The notes under the pieces: generated by a model
What the model saw: only the letters and a program-made list of their open reading frames with translations
Database searches by the model: none
What the model was told of the DNA's origin: nothing
Program-made: the position numbers and the translations under genes
Shown here: positions 7,637 through 15,703 of the stretch, one piece after another
Layout of the letters: each line of letters opens with the position of its first letter
Position numbering within the stretch: position 1 is the first letter of the stretch
Origin: JBFWYO01 sp050186335
GTDB lineage: Bacteria; Pseudomonadota; Alphaproteobacteria; Bin65
Assembly (NCBI GenBank): GCA_050186335.1
Contig: JBFWYO010000041.1
Coordinates: forward strand, 1 to 41,226
Direction: 5' to 3'
Length of the DNA: 41,226 nt

Positions 7637-8764
7637 ATGTCCAGCGTGAAGAAACTGCTGTTAGCGCTACCCTTCGTCGTTGCGGCGACCGCAACTGCGC
7701 AGGCCGAAATGGTCATCGGTGCCGCGATCAGCACGACGGGCCCGATCGCGGCGCTCGGCGCGTTGCAGAAGAACGCGTACGAGATGTTGCCCAAAGAGAT
7801 CGGCGGCGTGCCGGTCAAACTCATCATCATGGACGACGGTGGCGATCCGCGCGTGGCCGTGCAGAACGTGCGTAAGCTCATCGAAGAGCACAAAGCCGAC
7901 GTGATCCTCGGCTCGGCCGCCACGCCGGTTGCCATGGCCACGGCTGCGATCGCCGAACAGGCCAAGACGCCGCACATCAGCTTGGCGCCGATTCCGACCC
8001 AGCCTTACCGGTTTTCGGCCACCGCGGCCATTCCGGTCATGATCGAAGGCATCGTGCTGCACATGAAGAAGAAGGGCTACAAGACCGTCGGCTTCATCGG
8101 CTTCTCCGATGCGCTCGGCGACGAGCTCTTCAGGCATCTCTCGCAACAATGCGAAGCGGCCGGCATCAAGGTGGTCGCCAACGAACGCTACGCACGGGCC
8201 GACACCAGCGTCGCCGGCCAAACATTGAAAGTGTTGGGCGCCAATCCCGATGCCGTCATGGTCGGCGGTAGCGGCACGCCGGCGGCACTGCCGCACATGG
8301 CGCTCGTCGAGCGCGGCTACAAGGGTCAGATCTATCATTCGCACGCCACCGCGGTGCCGGACTTTCTGCGCGTCGGCGGCAAGCTCGTCGAGGGCGCGAT
8401 CATCCCGACCGGACCGATTTTGGTCGCCGCCTCGTTGCCCGACAGCAACCCGATCAAGAAGCCGGCGCTGGAATTCATCAAGGCGTACGAGGCCAAGCAC
8501 GGCCCGAACACGACGACGTACTTTGCCGCGTCGGCCTACGACGGCGCCGCCTGGCTCAAGGTCGCGGTGCCGGTCGCGCTCAAGAAGGGCAAGCCGGGCA
8601 CCGAAGCGTTCCGCGTGGCGCTGCGCGACGCGCTGGAAAATCTGAAAGAGGTCGTGGGCACCACGACGATTTCTACGCTCAGCCCGAAAGATCATATCGG
8701 CGCCGACGGACGCTCGCGCATCCTCGTGCAGGTCAAGGACGGCAAGTTCGTCTTCCTGGAATAG
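7637..8764 (+). CDS. Periplasmic substrate-binding protein of the branched-chain-type importer
   Basis: 375 residues; the ATG at 7637 follows an AAGGGAGGA ribosome site. A Sec signal peptide (KK, then a hydrophobic core) should be cleaved after AQA at residue 23. The mature part has the type I periplasmic-binding fold: IGAAISTTGPIAALG at the start, DDGGDPRVAVQNVRKLIEE, VILGSAATPVAMA, and a C-terminal FAASAYDGAAWL stretch. The GSAATP loop corresponds to the ligand-contacting serine/threonine region of Leu/Ile/Val-type proteins. It follows livF after 178 bp with no gene and is probably the dedicated receptor for this transporter. The ligand cannot be read from the sequence. Confidence 0.92.
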   Translation: MSSVKKLLLALPFVVAATATAQAEMVIGAAISTTGPIAALGALQKNAYEMLPKEIGGVPVKLIIMDDGGDPRVAVQNVRKLIEEHKADVILGSAATPVAMATAAIAEQAKTPHISLAPIPTQPYRFSATAAIPVMIEGIVLHMKKKGYKTVGFIGFSDALGDELFRHLSQQCEAAGIKVVANERYARADTSVAGQTLKVLGANPDAVMVGGSGTPAALPHMALVERGYKGQIYHSHATAVPDFLRVGGKLVEGAIIPTGPILVAASLPDSNPIKKPALEFIKAYEAKHGPNTTTYFAASAYDGAAWLKVAVPVALKKGKPGTEAFRVALRDALENLKEVVGTTTISTLSPKDHIGADGRSRILVQVKDGKFVFLE

Positions 8765-8778
8765 ACGATCGATCGACG

Positions 8779-8811
8779 TCGAACGGGCCGCGCTGATCGC
8801 GGCCCGTTCGA
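8779..8811 (+). terminator. Strong hairpin after the importer operon (no U tract)
   Basis: A perfect 14-bp stem (TCGAACGGGCCGCG at 8779-8792, complement at 8798-8811) has a 5-nt loop and begins 15 nt after the binding-protein stop. No T run follows (CCCTTCGACC). It may slow transcription, aid Rho-independent termination poorly, or protect the 3' end of the binding-protein transcript from exonucleases. Confidence 0.55.
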
Positions 8812-8866
8812 CCCTTCGACCCGTTGCGCGACGACAATTTACGCATCCCCGATTAGGATTCTTCCC

Positions 8867-10147
8867 GTGGCAGAACTGAAGAAAGAATTCACCGGCAGCC
8901 TGCAGAACCCGCAGGGTGCCAATTTCGCGATGTCCGAGTTGCCGGCGGGGATCGAGGTGCTGCCGTTCAACTTGAAGGCCGAAGACGGCGCGCCGTCGAA
9001 AGGCATGCTGTATCGCAAGCAGGGTACGCGCCCGAAGGTCGGCGTGCATTTGATGCATCCGCGCACCGACCAGATGCAGAACTACAACATCCTGCCGCTC
9101 GCCCAGGCGGGTTACGCGGTGCTCGGCCGCGCCAGCCGCTGGCCGAACAACGACGTGGCGACGATCCATGAATTGCTGCTGCTCGACGTCGCCGCCGGCG
9201 TCCGGCTGCTGAAGGAGCAGGGCTGCGAGAAGGTCGTTCTGCTCGGCAACAGCGGCGGCAGTTCGCTCGGCGCGTTCTACCAGGCGCAGGCGCGCCAGGC
9301 GCCGGGCAAGCGGCTGACCCACACGCCGGCCGGCGATCCGCCCGATCTCAACAAATTCGATCTGCCGCCGGCCGACGGCTTCGTCATCGTCGGCGGGCAT
9401 CTCGGGCAGGGCCAGATCATGCGCAAGATGATCGACCCGTCGGTGGTCGACGAAAGCGATCCGATTGCCGCCGTTCCGGAGCTCGATTTGTTCGATCCGC
9501 GCAACGGCTTTCGCACGCCGCCGGAATCCAGCCGCTACAGTGCCGACTTTCTCGCGCGCTATGCCGCCGCGCAGTTGGACCGCGTGCGCCGGATCGATAC
9601 CAAGGCGCGCGAGTTGATTCGGCGCCAGCGCGCGGCCAAGGAGCAGCTCGCTGCGGTCAAAGGCGACGCCGCGACGGCGCTCGAGCGCGTCGCGCGCGCC
9701 GGCTGGCATATGGTGATCTATCGGACGACCGCCGATCCGGCCTCGGTCGATCTCAACATTGATCCGGACGATCGCATCGTGTCGACCTATTCGACCGGCC
9801 GGCCGGATCTGGAAAATTACGGCGACAACGGCTTCGGCCGCACGGTCACGCCGCGCGCATGGCTGAGTACCTGGAGCGCCCTTTCGAGCAACGCGCAAAC
9901 GCTCGACAACCTCGCCCGCATTCCCGATCCCCTGCTCATCGTGCACTACAACGCCGACATCGGCACCCGCGTCGGCGAGGTCAAGGACATGCTCGCGCGA
10001 TCCGCGTCGGCCGATAAGCAGCTCTTCATCGTGCCGCGCGCCGAACATTACGGTCTCGAATTGCTGCCGTCCGGCGGTACCGGCAAACGCTCGACGCTCG
10101 GCACCGATAAAGTCGTGCAGTGGATGCGCGAGCGGTTCCAACCCTGA
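8867..10147 (+). CDS. Alpha/beta hydrolase
   Basis: 426 residues from a GTG at 8867; no strong ribosome site is seen upstream (GGATT at 8857). A beta strand KVVLLGNSGGSS contains the nucleophile elbow G-N-S-G-G near residue 127, and the catalytic His is likely in PRAEHYGLELL near the C-terminus, giving a Ser-based triad. An acidic residue after the DPLLIVHYNADI strand may complete it. A long helical insertion (about residues 215-290) forms a lid. It could cleave an ester, thioester or carbon-carbon bond; no exact reaction can be named. It lies between the importer and a flavin oxidoreductase, so it probably acts on the imported compound. The truncated gene at position 1 may be a relative. Confidence 0.85.
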   Translation: MAELKKEFTGSLQNPQGANFAMSELPAGIEVLPFNLKAEDGAPSKGMLYRKQGTRPKVGVHLMHPRTDQMQNYNILPLAQAGYAVLGRASRWPNNDVATIHELLLLDVAAGVRLLKEQGCEKVVLLGNSGGSSLGAFYQAQARQAPGKRLTHTPAGDPPDLNKFDLPPADGFVIVGGHLGQGQIMRKMIDPSVVDESDPIAAVPELDLFDPRNGFRTPPESSRYSADFLARYAAAQLDRVRRIDTKARELIRRQRAAKEQLAAVKGDAATALERVARAGWHMVIYRTTADPASVDLNIDPDDRIVSTYSTGRPDLENYGDNGFGRTVTPRAWLSTWSALSSNAQTLDNLARIPDPLLIVHYNADIGTRVGEVKDMLARSASADKQLFIVPRAEHYGLELLPSGGTGKRSTLGTDKVVQWMRERFQP

Positions 10148-10218
10148 GCGCCGCGCGACCGTTCGTTCAATTTCCGGCGCGGCACGGAATTCGCCGCCCG
10201 GCAACTAAGGAGACCCGC

Positions 10219-11292
10219 ATGAGGTTCGATATCGTATCCCTGGGCGATCATCTGCCCGATCCGCACACCAAGAAGTTCAACGAAACCCAGGCCGAACGCG
10301 TGAAGTTCTGGGTCGAAATGGGCGTGCAGGCGGAGCGCAACGGCTACGATACGTACTGGCTCGGCGAGCATCATTGCAGCGACTACATCATTTCCGTGCC
10401 GCAGATGCTCCTGTCCGCGGTCGCCGTGCGCACCAATAGGATTCGCCTGGGCACCGCCGTCTCGCTGCTGCCCAACAACGATCCGGTGCGCATGGCGGAA
10501 GATTTCGCGACGCTCGATCTGCTCAGCAACGGCCGCGCCGAAATCGGCTTCGGCGGTGGTTTCACCGAACATACGTTCAAGCTGTTCGGGCAGGATTTGA
10601 GCAAGAGCGCCGAAATGAGCCAGGAGAATCTGAACTTGCTCCAGGTGCTTTGGAATCAGAACGAAATCAACTGGGAAGGCAAGTTCCGCGCGCCGATCCA
10701 CGAATCGCGCCTGCAGCCGCGCACGTTTTCCGGCAGATCGATTCCGATCAACCGCGCCGTGGCGGCAACCCAGGCGACCGCGCGCAGCGCCGGCCTCGAA
10801 GGCCATAAGCTGATGGTCATGACGGTGGCCGGCCGATTCGCCGACTTCCGCCCGTTGGCGGAAATTTATCGTGCGGCCTACAAGGAAGCCGGGCACGACC
10901 CGGCCGGGATGAGCGTGTCCGCGCTCGCCTACGTCCATGTGCAACGCGACGGCAACGCCGCGCGCAGTTTCTGGCACCCGTACCGCGACAATTATCGCGC
11001 CTTCACCAAGGCGCTGACCGATGCCAAGGGCCTCACCGCCGGGGTCAAGGCGTTCAACGAGAAGCTGGGTGCTGCGCGCTTCGCGGTCCGCGAATCGGAT
11101 TTCTGCGGCTCGCCCGCCGAGGTGACCGGGCAGATCCTCAAGGCGTACGAGGATTTCGGCGGCTTCGACTGCCTGATCGTGTTTCCCGACGCCGGCGGCA
11201 TCGCCGGGCCGGATGTCCTGGCCTCGAACGAATTGTTCGCGCAGACCGTGATTCCGGAGGTCAGGGCCGCCCTGGGCAAGCGCGCGGCCTAG
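10219..11292 (+). CDS. Luciferase-like (LLM class) flavin-dependent oxidoreductase
   Basis: 357 residues; the ATG at 10219 has an AAGGAG ribosome site at 10207-10212. The LLM TIM barrel is clear: FDIVSLGDH strand, YDTYWLGEHH strand, RIRLGTAVSLLPNNDPVRMAEDFATLDLLSNGRAEIGFGGG flavin-binding region, and a C-terminal CGSPAEVTGQILKAYEDFGGFD helix. These enzymes use reduced FMN or F420; the proteobacterial setting favours FMN supplied by a separate reductase, which is not seen here. It follows the hydrolase by 71 bp on the same strand and likely belongs to the same catabolic unit, as a monooxygenase. Confidence 0.88.
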   Translation: MRFDIVSLGDHLPDPHTKKFNETQAERVKFWVEMGVQAERNGYDTYWLGEHHCSDYIISVPQMLLSAVAVRTNRIRLGTAVSLLPNNDPVRMAEDFATLDLLSNGRAEIGFGGGFTEHTFKLFGQDLSKSAEMSQENLNLLQVLWNQNEINWEGKFRAPIHESRLQPRTFSGRSIPINRAVAATQATARSAGLEGHKLMVMTVAGRFADFRPLAEIYRAAYKEAGHDPAGMSVSALAYVHVQRDGNAARSFWHPYRDNYRAFTKALTDAKGLTAGVKAFNEKLGAARFAVRESDFCGSPAEVTGQILKAYEDFGGFDCLIVFPDAGGIAGPDVLASNELFAQTVIPEVRAALGKRAA

Positions 11293-11391
11293 CAAGGCCG
11301 GGTTTGGGGTCCGGGCAGCGACAATGCGGCGCGCCAAGGCGCCGAACTGACGGCTGACGGCGGGCGGCGCCTTGTGCTATGAGGCGCGCCC

Positions 11392-13290
11392 ATGTTGAAC
11401 CTGAAAGACATCTCCGTCCGCCTCGGCGGCCACGTGATTCTGAACAGCGCCTCGGCTGCCGTGCCGCCGAAGAGCCGCGTCGGGCTGATCGGGCGGAACG
11501 GCGCCGGCAAATCGACCCTGATGAAGATCATCGCCGGCATCGGCGAGGCCGACGACGGCGGCGTGGAAATGCCGCGCGATACGCGCATCGGCTACGTGGC
11601 GCAAGAGGCGCCGGCCGGACCCGCCACGCCGTTCGAAACCGTGCTGGCCGCGGATACCGAGCGTGCGGGGCTGCTCGAAGAATCCGAGCATGTCCACGAT
11701 GCCGACCGCATCGCCGAAATCCACGACCGGCTCAACGCGATCGACGCCCACGCCGCCCCCGCGCGCGCGGCGCGCATCCTGGCCGGCCTCGGCTTCGATG
11801 AGGACGCGCAGCATCAGCCGTTGGATTCATTCAGCGGCGGCTGGCGCATGCGCGTGGCTTTGGGCGCGCTGTTGTTTTCCGAACCCGACCTGCTGCTGCT
11901 CGACGAGCCGTCGAACCACCTGGATCTGGAAGCTGCGATCTGGCTGGAATCGTTTTTGAAGAACTACCGCGCCACGCTGATCGTGATCAGCCACGACCGC
12001 GATCTGCTCAACAACGTGGTCACGCATATCCTTCATTTGGAAGGCGGCAAGACGACATTATATACCGGCGGCTACGACGATTTCGAACGCCAGCGCAGCG
12101 AACGACTGGCGCAGGCCGAGGCGACCCGCATTCAGCAGGATGCCAAGCGCCAGAAACTGCAGGCCTATATCGACCGCTGGCGCTACAAGGCCCATACCGC
12201 GCGCCAGGCGCAAAGCCGCATGAAGGCGCTGGCGAAAATGCAGCCGATCGCGGCGGCGAGCGAGGACGCATCGCTGGTGTTCAACTTCCCCAGCCCGGAC
12301 GAATCGAAGCCGCCGCTGATCACCCTCGACGACGCCGCCGTCGGCTACGAACCCGGCAAGCCGATTTTGTCGCATCTGGGCCTGCGCCTGGATCCGGACG
12401 ATCGCATCGCGCTGTTGGGCCGCAACGGCAACGGCAAGACCACGCTGGCGCGTTTGCTGGCCGGCCAGTTGCAGCCGATGAAAGGCAAGATGACCGCCAG
12501 CGGCAAGCTGCGCGTCGGCTATTTCACCCAGCATCAGGTCGAAGAACTGGATCACGACGACACGCCGCTGCAGCACATGACGCGGCTGCTCGGCGGCGCC
12601 AAGCCAAGCCATGTGCGCGCGCAACTGGGGCGGTTCGGATTTTCCGGCGACAAGGCGATGCTCAAGGTCGGCAAACTGTCGGGCGGCGAGCGGGCGCGCC
12701 TGTCGCTCGCGCTGATCACGCGCGATGCACCGCACATGCTGATCCTCGACGAACCGACCAACCACCTCGATGTCGATGCCCGCGAAGCCTTGGTGCAGGC
12801 GCTGAACGATTACAGCGGCGCCGTCGTCGTGGTCAGCCACGACCGCCACATGCTCGAAGCGACAGCCGATCGGCTGGTCCTGGTGGCCGAGGGCACGGCC
12901 AGGGAATTCGACGGCACGCTCGACGATTACCGCGATCTGATTCTGCGCCGGAACGAAGGCGATTCGGACAGCGGCGACGCGGGCAACGGGTCCAAGCGGC
13001 CGAGCCGCAAGGACCAGCGCCGCATGGCGGCGGAAGCGCGCGAGCGCAACCAGATTCTGCGCAAGGAAGTCAAGCAGGCCGAGACGGAAATGGCGCGCCT
13101 GAGCGCCCAGCGCACCGACATCGATCGCGCGCTGTTCGATCCGAAAAGCTATACCGGCGCGAACAAGGACGTTCCGGTGTCGCAGCTGATGAAAACGCGC
13201 ACCGAAATCGAACGCAAGCTGGCCGCCGCCGAGGCGCGCTGGATCGCCGCCAGCGAAGCGCTCGAACAGGCCGACGCGGAAGCCGCCTGA
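11392..13290 (+). CDS. ABC-F family ATPase (YheS/Uup-like translation factor)
   Basis: 632 residues with two ATPase domains and no membrane segments. Domain 1: Walker A GRNGAGKST at 34-42, signature FSGGWRMRVAL, Walker B LLLLDEPSNHLDLEA. Domain 2: Walker A GRNGNGKTT at 343-351, signature LSGGERAR at 429-436, Walker B LILDEPTNHLDVDA. A charged linker with KRQKLQAYIDRWRYKAHTARQ separates them, and a coiled-coil tail (about 530-632) follows. Both domains carry the ABC-F hallmark EP(S/T)NHLD. Such proteins act on ribosomes. Length and linker suit YheS, while the long C-terminal coiled coil is also Uup-like, so I leave the subgroup open. It is probably a housekeeping gene unrelated to its catabolic neighbours. 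It converges with the nitrile hydratase genes. Confidence 0.92.
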   Translation: MLNLKDISVRLGGHVILNSASAAVPPKSRVGLIGRNGAGKSTLMKIIAGIGEADDGGVEMPRDTRIGYVAQEAPAGPATPFETVLAADTERAGLLEESEHVHDADRIAEIHDRLNAIDAHAAPARAARILAGLGFDEDAQHQPLDSFSGGWRMRVALGALLFSEPDLLLLDEPSNHLDLEAAIWLESFLKNYRATLIVISHDRDLLNNVVTHILHLEGGKTTLYTGGYDDFERQRSERLAQAEATRIQQDAKRQKLQAYIDRWRYKAHTARQAQSRMKALAKMQPIAAASEDASLVFNFPSPDESKPPLITLDDAAVGYEPGKPILSHLGLRLDPDDRIALLGRNGNGKTTLARLLAGQLQPMKGKMTASGKLRVGYFTQHQVEELDHDDTPLQHMTRLLGGAKPSHVRAQLGRFGFSGDKAMLKVGKLSGGERARLSLALITRDAPHMLILDEPTNHLDVDAREALVQALNDYSGAVVVVSHDRHMLEATADRLVLVAEGTAREFDGTLDDYRDLILRRNEGDSDSGDAGNGSKRPSRKDQRRMAAEARERNQILRKEVKQAETEMARLSAQRTDIDRALFDPKSYTGANKDVPVSQLMKTRTEIERKLAAAEARWIAASEALEQADAEAA

Positions 13291-13317
13291 CGCGATTTAT
13301 TCCGATTAAGTGGAGCC

Positions 13318-14007
13318 CTACGGCGTATCCGCCACGGCGACGCCGATCATCGCATCGCGGCTGATCAGCTTGGCCAGTCGGTCCTCGCTCCAGCCCTCGG
13401 TGCCGGGCGGGCGCAGCGGCAAAACCAGATAGCGCATGTCCGCCGTGCTGTCGAACACGCGGGTCTTAACCCGCTCCGGCAGCTTCAGCCCGAATTCGGC
13501 CAGCACGCCGCGCGGGTCGGCGACCACGCGCGAGCGGTAGGCCTTGCTCTTGTACCAGGCCGGCGGCACGCCCAGGATCATGCGCGGATAGCACGAACAC
13601 AGCGTGCAGACGACGACGTGATGCACCTCGTCGGTGTTCTCCAGCACCTGCAATTCCGGCGTATTGGCGACATCGATGCCGAGCGACGTGATGGCCGCCT
13701 TGGCGTCCTGCTTCAGCGCCGCCTTGAAGGCCGGATCGGCCCAGGCCTTGGCGACGATGTACGCGCCCATGGCCGGCGTGCGGGATTCCTGGTTATCGAT
13801 CTGACGCTGGATCTCGGCCGCGGTCAGCACGCCCTTGTCGATCAGCAGCTCGCGCACCGCCCGTTCGAGGATCTCGAACCTGGTCGGCGGGCCATCGCCG
13901 TCCTGGATCGGTGCGTGATCGTCGTGCGCGTGGTCATGCTCGTGGTCGTCGTGATCGTGGTCGTCATGGTTGTGATCGTTGTGGATGCCGGGCAGGTCAT
14001 GCGGCAT
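13318..14007 (-). CDS. Cobalt-type nitrile hydratase alpha / thiocyanate hydrolase gamma subunit with His-rich N-terminus
   Basis: 229 residues. The metal-binding claw VCTLCSCY (Cys134, Cys137, Ser138, Cys139) is the cobalt-type form; iron enzymes have VCSLCSC. The following YPRMILGVPPAWYKS and YRSRVVADPRGVLAEFG are standard alpha-subunit features, and residues 42-80 form the normal N-terminal helices. Residues 1-35 are unusual: eleven His with many Asp (IHNDHNHDDHDHDDHEHDH and onward), a likely metal-binding tail. The ATG at 14007 overlaps the upstream stop by 11 bp. In the enzyme, the two outer Cys would be oxidised to sulfinic/sulfenic acid. The reaction is hydration of a nitrile to an amide, or hydrolysis of thiocyanate to carbonyl sulfide and ammonia; the sequence read here does not decide which. 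Confidence 0.93.
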   Translation of the reverse strand: MPHDLPGIHNDHNHDDHDHDDHEHDHAHDDHAPIQDGDGPPTRFEILERAVRELLIDKGVLTAAEIQRQIDNQESRTPAMGAYIVAKAWADPAFKAALKQDAKAAITSLGIDVANTPELQVLENTDEVHHVVVCTLCSCYPRMILGVPPAWYKSKAYRSRVVADPRGVLAEFGLKLPERVKTRVFDSTADMRYLVLPLRPPGTEGWSEDRLAKLISRDAMIGVAVADTP

Positions 14008-14305
14008 GGCTGGAAGCTCCTTCGAAACGGTCGAGCCAATGCTCGTACAGATCGGCGATCAATTCGTCGGTCGGGCTGCCGGAATAATTCGGCCAGATCT
14101 CGGTCTGCCGGAACCGCACGCGGTAGAGGCGATATTTCGGCAGGCCCGGCTTGTGTACCGCGAGCTGCTGCGGGTTGCGGTAGAGGCCGACGAAACGCTC
14201 GATCGTACCGATATGGCCGCGCAGGTAGAACGGCGTGCGGCAATGGCCGATCGGCCTGTCGGTGCGGACGCGCACGATCGTGCCGGTTGCAAGCTCAGCG
14301 CGCAT
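13997..14305 (-). CDS. Nitrile hydratase beta subunit, C-terminal half (ScnA-like small subunit)
   Basis: 102 residues from the ATG at 14305. It matches the SH3-like barrel that forms the C-terminal half of ordinary NHase beta: FATGTIVRVRT-like opening (LATGTIVRVRTDRPIGHCR), TPFYLRGHIGTIERF, and LYRVRFRQTEIWPNY. In normal NHases this is fused to the helical N-terminal half, which here is the separate gene just upstream. Split beta genes are known in thiocyanate hydrolase (scnB-scnA-scnC order, the same as here) and in a few three-subunit nitrile hydratases. It overlaps the upstream gene by 11 bp and the alpha gene by 11 bp. A longer frame to 14365 is unlikely, since the family-like start is MRAELATG. 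Confidence 0.9.
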   Translation of the reverse strand: MRAELATGTIVRVRTDRPIGHCRTPFYLRGHIGTIERFVGLYRNPQQLAVHKPGLPKYRLYRVRFRQTEIWPNYSGSPTDELIADLYEHWLDRFEGASSHAA

Positions 14306-14627
14306 GGACGCCGCTCGCAGCCAGTTCGCGCTCGATCTCGGCAACCCGCGCGTCGATCTCGGCATCGGTCAGAACGCCCTGTTCGACCATCAGCACGCGA
14401 ACCGCGCGCATCCATTTGTCGTAATAGGGCAGCGTGTCGTAGTCCTTGGCGTTGAATTCCTCGATCGCGCGGCGCAGCGCGTCGACCTTGAACGCGCTCC
14501 GGTCGGGATGCGACAGCAGCATCACCAGCGCATCCACACGCTGCTCGTAAAGCGTTCGTGGATGCTCCGAACGATCGATCGGCCCGCCCGGCAGGCCGCC
14601 GATATCGTGTACGCCGCGCACGGTCAT
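14295..14627 (-). CDS. Nitrile hydratase beta subunit, N-terminal half (ScnB-like small subunit)
   Basis: 110 residues. It starts MTVRGVHDIGG, like the conserved GxHDxGG opening of NHase beta, and ends with YYDKWMRAVRVLMVEQGVLT followed by DAEIDARV, the typical last helices of the N-terminal half. NHase activator proteins are homologous to this region, so an activator role was considered; the HDIGG start and position in a B-A-C gene order favour a structural subunit. The ATG overlaps the stop of the transporter ATPase gene by ATGA, tying the enzyme to the transporter operon. Confidence 0.88.
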   Translation of the reverse strand: MTVRGVHDIGGLPGGPIDRSEHPRTLYEQRVDALVMLLSHPDRSAFKVDALRRAIEEFNAKDYDTLPYYDKWMRAVRVLMVEQGVLTDAEIDARVAEIERELAASGVHAR

Positions 14628-15700
14628 GCCGATTCTCCTTCCGGTCGCACCACGGTCAGGTGCCGCGGCGGCAAGCTTACCTGCACTGCCGCCCCGATCT
14701 CCAGCTTGTCCGGCAGTGCGGCCATGCGCGCGATCAACGTGCGCTTGCCGGCGACGGTGCAGTGAATTTCGACATGGCTGCCCTTGTAGACGATTTCGGC
14801 CACGCGCGCCGGCACCTCGTTGGCGCCGCCCGCGCCCGTGGCCGAGACCCCGACATGCTCGGGCCGGATGCCGAGCTTGACCGCGCGGCCCGGCGCCGCG
14901 TCGAGCGAGCGTTCGAGGGTCAGCCCGTCAGCGGTTTCGATGCGCGCGATGCCTTCGGCAAGCCCGGCGACCTTGCCCTCGAAGAAATTCGCGGTGCCGA
15001 GAAAATCCATCACTTCCTCGGTCTCCGGCCGCTCGTAGAGCGCGCTGGGCGCGCCGATCTCGCGGATCGTGCCGTCGAACATCACCGCCACGCGGTCGGA
15101 CAGGGACAACGCCTCTTCCTGGTCGTGCGTCACGATGATGGTGGTGATGCCGACCTCGCGCTGGATGCGTTTGAGTTCCACCTGCATGTGATCGCGCAGC
15201 TTGCGGTCGAGCGCACCCAGCGGCTCGTCCAGCAATAGAATATCCGGCTTGATGACGAGCGCGCGCGCGAGCGCCACGCGCTGCCGTTGGCCGCCCGACA
15301 TCTGCGCCGGATACCGATCCGCCATGCCGTCGAGGCGCACCAGGCGCAGCACGTCCGCCACGGCCGATCTGATTTCGGCCTTGTCGCGGCCGCGCATGAC
15401 CAGCCCGTAGGCGATGTTCTTCTCGACGTTCATGTGCGGGAACAGGGCGTAATCCTGGAACACCAATCCCAGATTGCGCCGATGCGGCGGCAGGCCGGTT
15501 ATGTCGCGTCCGTCGATCCGAATGCCGCCGGCCGCGGTGCCGACGAAGCCGGCGATCGCGCGCAGCGTCGTCGTCTTGCCGCAGCCCGAAGGGCCGAGCA
15601 GCGCCACGCATTCGCGGTCCGCGACGTCGAGCGAGACGGCGCGCAGAATCCGGTTGCCGCCCAGCACCACGTCTATCCTGTCGAGTTCAAGTCGGGCCAT
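14624..15700 (-). CDS. ABC transporter ATP-binding protein, spermidine/putrescine type (PotA-like)
   Basis: 358 residues. Walker A GPSGCGKTT is at 36-44, the Q-loop FQDYALFPHM at about 81-90, the signature MSGGQRQ at 134-140 and Walker B LLLDEPLGALD at 155-165, with H-loop VTHDQEEAL after it. A TOBE domain occupies the last 100 residues (IRPEHVGVS, VEIVYKGSHVEI-like strands). This architecture is shared by PotA, iron(III) and other CUT1-related importers. It starts 3 bp after the second permease gene and overlaps the first hydratase gene. Its best partners are the two permeases and the Tat-exported binding protein upstream. Confidence 0.92.
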   Translation of the reverse strand: MARLELDRIDVVLGGNRILRAVSLDVADRECVALLGPSGCGKTTTLRAIAGFVGTAAGGIRIDGRDITGLPPHRRNLGLVFQDYALFPHMNVEKNIAYGLVMRGRDKAEIRSAVADVLRLVRLDGMADRYPAQMSGGQRQRVALARALVIKPDILLLDEPLGALDRKLRDHMQVELKRIQREVGITTIIVTHDQEEALSLSDRVAVMFDGTIREIGAPSALYERPETEEVMDFLGTANFFEGKVAGLAEGIARIETADGLTLERSLDAAPGRAVKLGIRPEHVGVSATGAGGANEVPARVAEIVYKGSHVEIHCTVAGKRTLIARMAALPDKLEIGAAVQVSLPPRHLTVVRPEGESA

Positions 15701-15703
15701 GGC

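Noticed and set aside
7667..10204. 845-codon minus-strand open frame across the receptor and hydrolase genes
   Set aside because: It is antisense to two well-supported genes and to their spacer, and its translation is Arg/Ala/Asp-rich without domains.
13618..14424. Plus-strand Val/Asp-rich frame opposite the His-rich tail
   Set aside because: The repeated GTGGTCGTC pattern is simply the complement of the His/Asp codons in the hydratase alpha gene.
14295..14627. Nitrile hydratase activator (P14K/P15K-like) in place of beta N-half
   Set aside because: Activators are homologous to this region, but the GVHDIGG start, the gene order and the need for an N-half partner favour a structural subunit. 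No other activator was found.
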